Assembly: GCA_964606665.1 (NCBI GenBank)
Contig: CAZSHS010000004.1
Coordinates: 114,530 to 178,529 of the forward strand
Length of the DNA: 64,000 nucleotides
From: Aved-18 sp964606665
GTDB taxonomy: Bacteria; Cyanobacteriota; Vampirovibrionia; Obscuribacterales; Obscuribacteraceae
Direction of reading: 5' to 3'
Shown: piece after piece, positions 60,948 through 64,000 of the stretch
Layout: each line of letters begins with the position of its first letter
Numbering within the stretch: position 1 is the stretch's first letter
The notes under the pieces: generated by a model
The model's database searches: none
What the model was told of the DNA's origin: nothing
Seen by the model: the letters and a program-made list of their open reading frames with translations, nothing else
Made by a program: the position numbers and the translations under genes

Positions 60948-61097
60948 AGTTTTTGAATTGTAGCCGATTTAATCGATAAATCTAGAAAATTCTACTGACT
61001 CAAGGCTGTAAAGCGCCTTTTCAAGCATCGTAATTGAGGCGGCGTGCTACGACCAATCATGTGGAGCGAAATTGAGTATTTTTCCGGGAGGTTTAAG

Positions 61098-61493
61098 ATG
61101 ACATCATTTCTAATCAGGTTAGTTTTGTTGGCACTTGCCTTTCATTTCATTTTGCCGATGATTGGTGGAATTGATGTTCGTGGCGGATTTATGACTTCTA
61201 TCGGACTTGCGCTTGTATTCAGTATTTTGGGTGTTGTCGTGACTTGGGTGGCAACTGCCATTACTGCAGTAGTAGCTGTCAGCACGCTTGGCCTCGGTTT
61301 ATTGATACTAATTCCACTTTGGATTTTAGGATTCTGGTTGTTGCCAGCTTACACTCTTCTTTTAACGTCGAGTGTGATGCCTGCCGCATTGAGCGTATCT
61401 GGATGGTGGCCTGCCATTTGGGGCGGGTTGATTACACTTGTAATTGGTGTAGCAACGGACGGCTCTGAACGTTATCGCAAACAACCCGCATAA
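61098..61493 (+). CDS. Four-helix membrane protein (phage-holin/4TMS-like family)
   Basis: 131 aa from ATG 61098 with GGGAGG (61086-61091). Four closely spaced hydrophobic helices with almost no loops: LIRLVLLALAFHFILPMIGG, GLALVFSILGVVVTWVATAI, LILIPLWILGFWLLPAYTLL, LITLVIGVATDG. This is the compact form of the holin-like/4TMS family of unknown function in many Gram-negative genomes. Divergent from ndh. Confidence 0.68.
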   Translation: MTSFLIRLVLLALAFHFILPMIGGIDVRGGFMTSIGLALVFSILGVVVTWVATAITAVVAVSTLGLGLLILIPLWILGFWLLPAYTLLLTSSVMPAALSVSGWWPAIWGGLITLVIGVATDGSERYRKQPA

Positions 61494-61514
61494 ACAACCA
61501 GTTTCAAATAAGGT

Positions 61515-61575
61515 TCTCCCTCCCAGGAGAGGAAGGCTGCATTCGAGAAGTTCCTCATAGCTTCAGGGTGCAGCC
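61515..61575. other. Two adjacent hairpins after the small membrane gene
   Basis: TCTCC-CTCCCA-GGAGA (61515-61530) and GGCTGCA...TGCAGCC (arms 61535-61541 and 61569-61575). They sit between the convergent membrane gene and the histidine kinase gene, so two-way termination is plausible. No T-run is present. Confidence 0.4.
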
Positions 61576-61601
61576 CCTTAATTTATAAGATAAGTGATGA
61601 A

Positions 61602-62693
61602 CTAACTTGCCCGATCTAGTGTGCGGGGCAGTTTTATTGGGAAAGTGGTGCCCTCTCCAGATTTGCTCTTGCAATTTATTAGGCCAGAATGTGCTTCAAT
61701 AATTTGTCGACAGACATATAAGCCAAGTCCGGTACCAAGTGGAAAGTCTTTCACTTTGCCAGTGTGATAAAAGCGTTGGAAGAGAAACTTTTGAGCCTCA
61801 TCGGAGATTCCCATGCCGTTATCGGCCACTGTAATGAGGGCGTGTTCTTCTTCTGTTTGCACGCCGACTCTCACTTTTCCACCATCTTGTGTGAATTTGA
61901 TTGAGTTTCCAATTATATTAAATAGCACGCGCTTGATTGCCTGGACATCGCCTTTCACTTTGATTGTTTCGTCCAGAATAGCGCTTTCGAGTTCAAGATT
62001 TTTGAGTGCAGCAAGTGGAATTAAATCGCAAGTAGATTTTTTCACCAGGTATCCAAGATCGACTTCTTCATATTCAAATTGAGGTGCGTTTACGTCATAG
62101 CGATAAATTTCAAGCAAGTTCATAAGCAACTGCATGACCGATTCGTTGCTACGCTTGAGCACAGCAGTTACTTCTTGCAAACGTGGATCGATTTCGCCAA
62201 AGTACTTTTCTAAAATGTATTGATAAAGTCTGTCTGTGGAAATAAGTGGATTTTTTAAATCATGCACAAGTGTCGCCATGAAATCATCGCGCTGTTGAAT
62301 AAGCCGCGAGCGCTCAATTGCATATCTTATTGAGCGCGAAAGAGAACGTCCATCAAGCTCACCTTTTTCCAAATAATCTTGCGCGCCTTCTTGCAGCGCT
62401 TGAATGGCTACTGTCTCATCATCATTGCCGGTAAGTATTATTAGTGGATGAAGAGGAGTGAGTCTGTGTATGCGTCTGAATGTTTCTACGCCTGAGCTAT
62501 CAGGAAGAGTGAGGTCGCACAAAATTACATCGAAAGGTTTAGTGATTAAATGATCTATGCCTTCTGCAACACTGGTTGCACGCGTGAGAGTGAACTTAAA
62601 TGGCGCTTTGTGGCGCAGTAAAGATGTGATGGCATGGCAAAACATGTCGTCATCTTCGATTAGTAAGATACAGAGCTCTTGTGAAGCTTTCAT
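61602..62693 (-). CDS. Receiver-histidine kinase hybrid
   Basis: 363 aa. The receiver is first (about 8-130: LIEDDDMFCHAI, VILCDLTLPDSSGVETFRRI with the phospho-Asp, LIILTGNDDET), then a HisKA segment (MATLVHDLKNPL with the phospho-His) and a catalytic HATPase domain (NIIGNSIKFTQDGG, ADNGMGISDEA, GTGLGLYVCRQI). A receiver N-terminal to the kinase is the response-regulator/kinase arrangement often seen in cyanobacteria (as in NblS/RpaA-linked hybrids). No membrane helix or sensor, so it receives phosphate from another kinase. Separated by a terminator-like hairpin from the sigma gene upstream. Confidence 0.92.
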   Translation of the reverse strand: MKASQELCILLIEDDDMFCHAITSLLRHKAPFKFTLTRATSVAEGIDHLITKPFDVILCDLTLPDSSGVETFRRIHRLTPLHPLIILTGNDDETVAIQALQEGAQDYLEKGELDGRSLSRSIRYAIERSRLIQQRDDFMATLVHDLKNPLISTDRLYQYILEKYFGEIDPRLQEVTAVLKRSNESVMQLLMNLLEIYRYDVNAPQFEYEEVDLGYLVKKSTCDLIPLAALKNLELESAILDETIKVKGDVQAIKRVLFNIIGNSIKFTQDGGKVRVGVQTEEEHALITVADNGMGISDEAQKFLFQRFYHTGKVKDFPLGTGLGLYVCRQIIEAHSGLINCKSKSGEGTTFPIKLPRTLDRAS

Positions 62694-62713
62694 TTAAATT
62701 TCCAATTAAAAAC

Positions 62714-62734
62714 ATTCTGGAGGAAGTCCAGAAT
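62714..62734 (-). terminator. Hairpin between sigma factor and histidine kinase genes
   Basis: ATTCTGGA-5-TCCAGAAT, perfect 8-base arms. On the minus strand the stem is followed by GTTTTTAATTGG. It lies 108 bases after the end of the sigma-factor gene and 21 bases before the histidine kinase gene, so it can end the sigma transcript. Confidence 0.45.
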
Positions 62735-62841
62735 TGGGCAAAAAAACTTCTTAAATACACCCGAGGAGCTATTTCAATTTAACCCTATGTATCAATTTTA
62801 TACAAGGTGCTTGACACGCAAAAACGCCAATCAATAGGCCT

Positions 62842-63807
62842 TTAGTTAAGGTAGCTTTTTAGCTCCAGTGCGTTTGGATTTTTCTTCAGTTTTTTAATTG
62901 CAGCAAGCTCCATCTTGCGTATTCGCTCGCGACTGACTTTGAAAGACCGTGCAATTTCTTCAAGAGTGGCCGGCTTAGAGCCATCTAGCCCGAATCGACG
63001 AACAAGAACTTCTTGTTCACGTTCGTTTAATTCAAGTAGCACTTTCCTTAAATCACTCATCAATAGGACCTGGGCAGTGGTCGTATCAGGATTTTTACCA
63101 CAAGGATCTGCAAGCATGTCTGAAATGGTCGTATCCTGACTATCCTTTACTGGTGCATCTAACGATGTCATCGATGCGTTGGCAGCCGCCATAGCGTGTT
63201 CAATTTTGTCTATTGAGATAAGGGTGTCTCGCGAGATTTCATCCAGGCTTGGTGCGCGACCAAGTTTAATCCACAACTGATTTATGGACTTGCGCAACTT
63301 GCTGTATGTCTCGGTGATATGTACCGGAATGCGGATGATGCGCGCCTTGTCAGCAATAGCACGCATAATTGCCTGGCGAATCCACCAGGTTGCATAAGTG
63401 GAAAATCGACAGCCCTGACCAGAGTCGAATTTTTCTACAGCCCGCATGAGTCCTAGACTTCCTTCTTGAATTAAATCAAGAAAAGTAAGTCCGCGTCCGC
63501 GATATTTTTTTGCTACGCTCACGACCAATCGCAAATTGCACTGGATGAGACGCCGCCTGGCGATTTGATCTCCCTGCAATACGGCGTGTGCAAGATCGAC
63601 TTCTTCTTTAGCTGAAAGTAGTCGGTGACGTCCGATGTCCTTTAAATATTTGCGCAAAATATCGGATTCATCATCAACTATTGCAAAATTGCGTGTGCCG
63701 ACAAAAGGCGATGCTTCCTCGTTTTCTTGTGAGGAAGTCGATTCTTCGAACAAACTTGGGTCTACGACAGAAAATACTGCCGCGTCAATACGCTCTTCTT
63801 TTTTCAT
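62842..63807 (-). CDS. RpoD-type sigma factor (group 1/2)
   Basis: 321 aa from ATG 63807 (a longer frame to 63846 adds a Trp-rich stretch unlike sigma factors). Regions in order: 1.2 (SDILRKYLKDIGRHRLLSAKEEVDLA), 2 (LVVSVAKKYRGRGLTFLDLIQEGSLGLMRAVEKFD, RFSTYATWWIRQAIMRAI), 3 (IIRIPVHITETYSKLRKSINQL) and 4 with its HTH (TLEEIARSFKVSRERIRKMELAAIKKL). Region 1.1 is absent, so it is probably a group 2 stress-type sigma or a short primary factor rather than full RpoD. Preferred promoter is the vegetative type, as seen at 5463. Confidence 0.9.
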   Translation of the reverse strand: MKKEERIDAAVFSVVDPSLFEESTSSQENEEASPFVGTRNFAIVDDESDILRKYLKDIGRHRLLSAKEEVDLAHAVLQGDQIARRRLIQCNLRLVVSVAKKYRGRGLTFLDLIQEGSLGLMRAVEKFDSGQGCRFSTYATWWIRQAIMRAIADKARIIRIPVHITETYSKLRKSINQLWIKLGRAPSLDEISRDTLISIDKIEHAMAAANASMTSLDAPVKDSQDTTISDMLADPCGKNPDTTTAQVLLMSDLRKVLLELNEREQEVLVRRFGLDGSKPATLEEIARSFKVSRERIRKMELAAIKKLKKNPNALELKSYLN

Positions 63808-63910
63808 TGCCCAAAACCAACCAATACCTATAACTATCATTCCCAAGAGCTTGTGTAACTTGGCGCTTAATGAAGATTCGTAATGGCTAGTATCAAGTGC
63901 GGTGACTAAA

Positions 63911-64000
63911 TTACTTATTTAAAAGTGTGGTTACTTCTACAAGGCGCTTGGAGATGCGCTCTACCTCTGCCATTTGCTTTTGGTCTCTTAAATTGCCATC
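63911..64000 (-). CDS. C-terminal end of a minus-strand gene (partial)
   Basis: The last 29 codons (ending RISKRLVEVTTLLNK, stop at 63911-63913) of a gene that continues beyond the window. Helical and polar, ends 65 bases before the longest possible sigma start. Too short for a family call. Confidence 0.5.
   Translation of the reverse strand, partial: DGNLRDQKQMAEVERISKRLVEVTTLLNK

Noticed and set aside
1..64000. CRISPR arrays, tRNA or rRNA genes, prophage
   Set aside because: No regularly spaced direct repeats, no cloverleaf with the conserved TTCGA arm, no rRNA core sequence and no phage structural genes were seen in the intergenic spaces. A tRNAscan-SE run would settle the tRNA question.

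Overview
This 64 kb window is a chromosomal stretch from an uncultured-type bacterium, almost certainly a metagenome-assembled scaffold. It contains three short runs of N (6915-6924, 7720-7731, 31617-31626) placed inside genes. The gene set combines a glutamyl-type haem pathway gene (hemL), an ABC1/UbiB kinase with two C-terminal membrane helices, B12-dependent MetH, a homocysteine methyltransferase-MTHFR fusion, a SUFU-domain protein and many secreted TPR, HEAT and Lys/Glu-rich proteins. I infer a non-photosynthetic relative of cyanobacteria (Melainabacteria/Obscuribacterales-like) as the best guess, but no rRNA or other decisive marker is present and this is not proven. I recognised no tRNA, rRNA, CRISPR array, prophage or insertion sequence.

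Layout. 1-5440: methionine metabolism (a trans-sulfuration enzyme cut by the window edge, a PstS-like lipoprotein, metH). 5463-6174: a VapBC/FitAB-type toxin-antitoxin pair with a near-consensus promoter. 6356-10437: small membrane, TPR, oxygenase and tautomerase genes, including a gene split by a faulty scaffold join. 10555-15471: a + strand run of an OYE-type flavin oxidoreductase, a secreted TIM-barrel-like protein, a secreted sulfatase and its formylglycine-generating enzyme. 16131-16828: a HigBA-type pair. 16922-26654: mostly secreted or membrane proteins of unknown role (HEAT, TPR, DUF2157-like, Mpo1-like, tandem paralogues), a membrane-anchored prephenate-dehydratase-like protein and a broken MOSC gene. 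26668-32661: an acyltransferase, the homocysteine methyltransferase/MTHFR fusion, lepA and a SUFU gene. 32677-35802: sugar epimerase, DegT-type aminotransferase and family 2 glycosyltransferase, a glycan or lipid-sugar building set. 36217-43023: hemL, two large secreted low-complexity proteins, a divergent SAH-hydrolase-like protein and maf. 43025-48725: a Ser/Thr kinase with NHL repeats, an FHA/zinc-ribbon protein, a PP2C phosphatase and a UbiB kinase on one strand, forming a phospho-signalling cluster. 48855-58499: arginase, secreted proteins, an L,D-transpeptidase, a thioesterase, an APC permease, a very large polytopic membrane protein and an XRE regulator. 58842-64000: a NADH dehydrogenase-2/cyclic-nucleotide-binding/CBS fusion, a small membrane protein, a receiver-histidine kinase and a primary-type sigma factor.

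How the parts work together. Sulfur-amino-acid flow is represented by the trans-sulfuration enzyme, MetH and the bifunctional methyltransferase/MTHFR, which makes the methyl-folate that MetH consumes. The sulfatase and its maturase are co-translated. The kinase, FHA and PP2C genes form a write-read-erase phosphorylation set. The most unusual items are the NDH-2/cNMP/CBS fusion, the membrane-anchored prephenate-dehydratase-like protein beside a TonB-C-like partner, the divergent SAH-hydrolase paralogue, the PH-like plus L7/L12-C gene hidden by a scaffold error, and a 238 bp non-coding element bounded by a perfect 14 bp inverted repeat.
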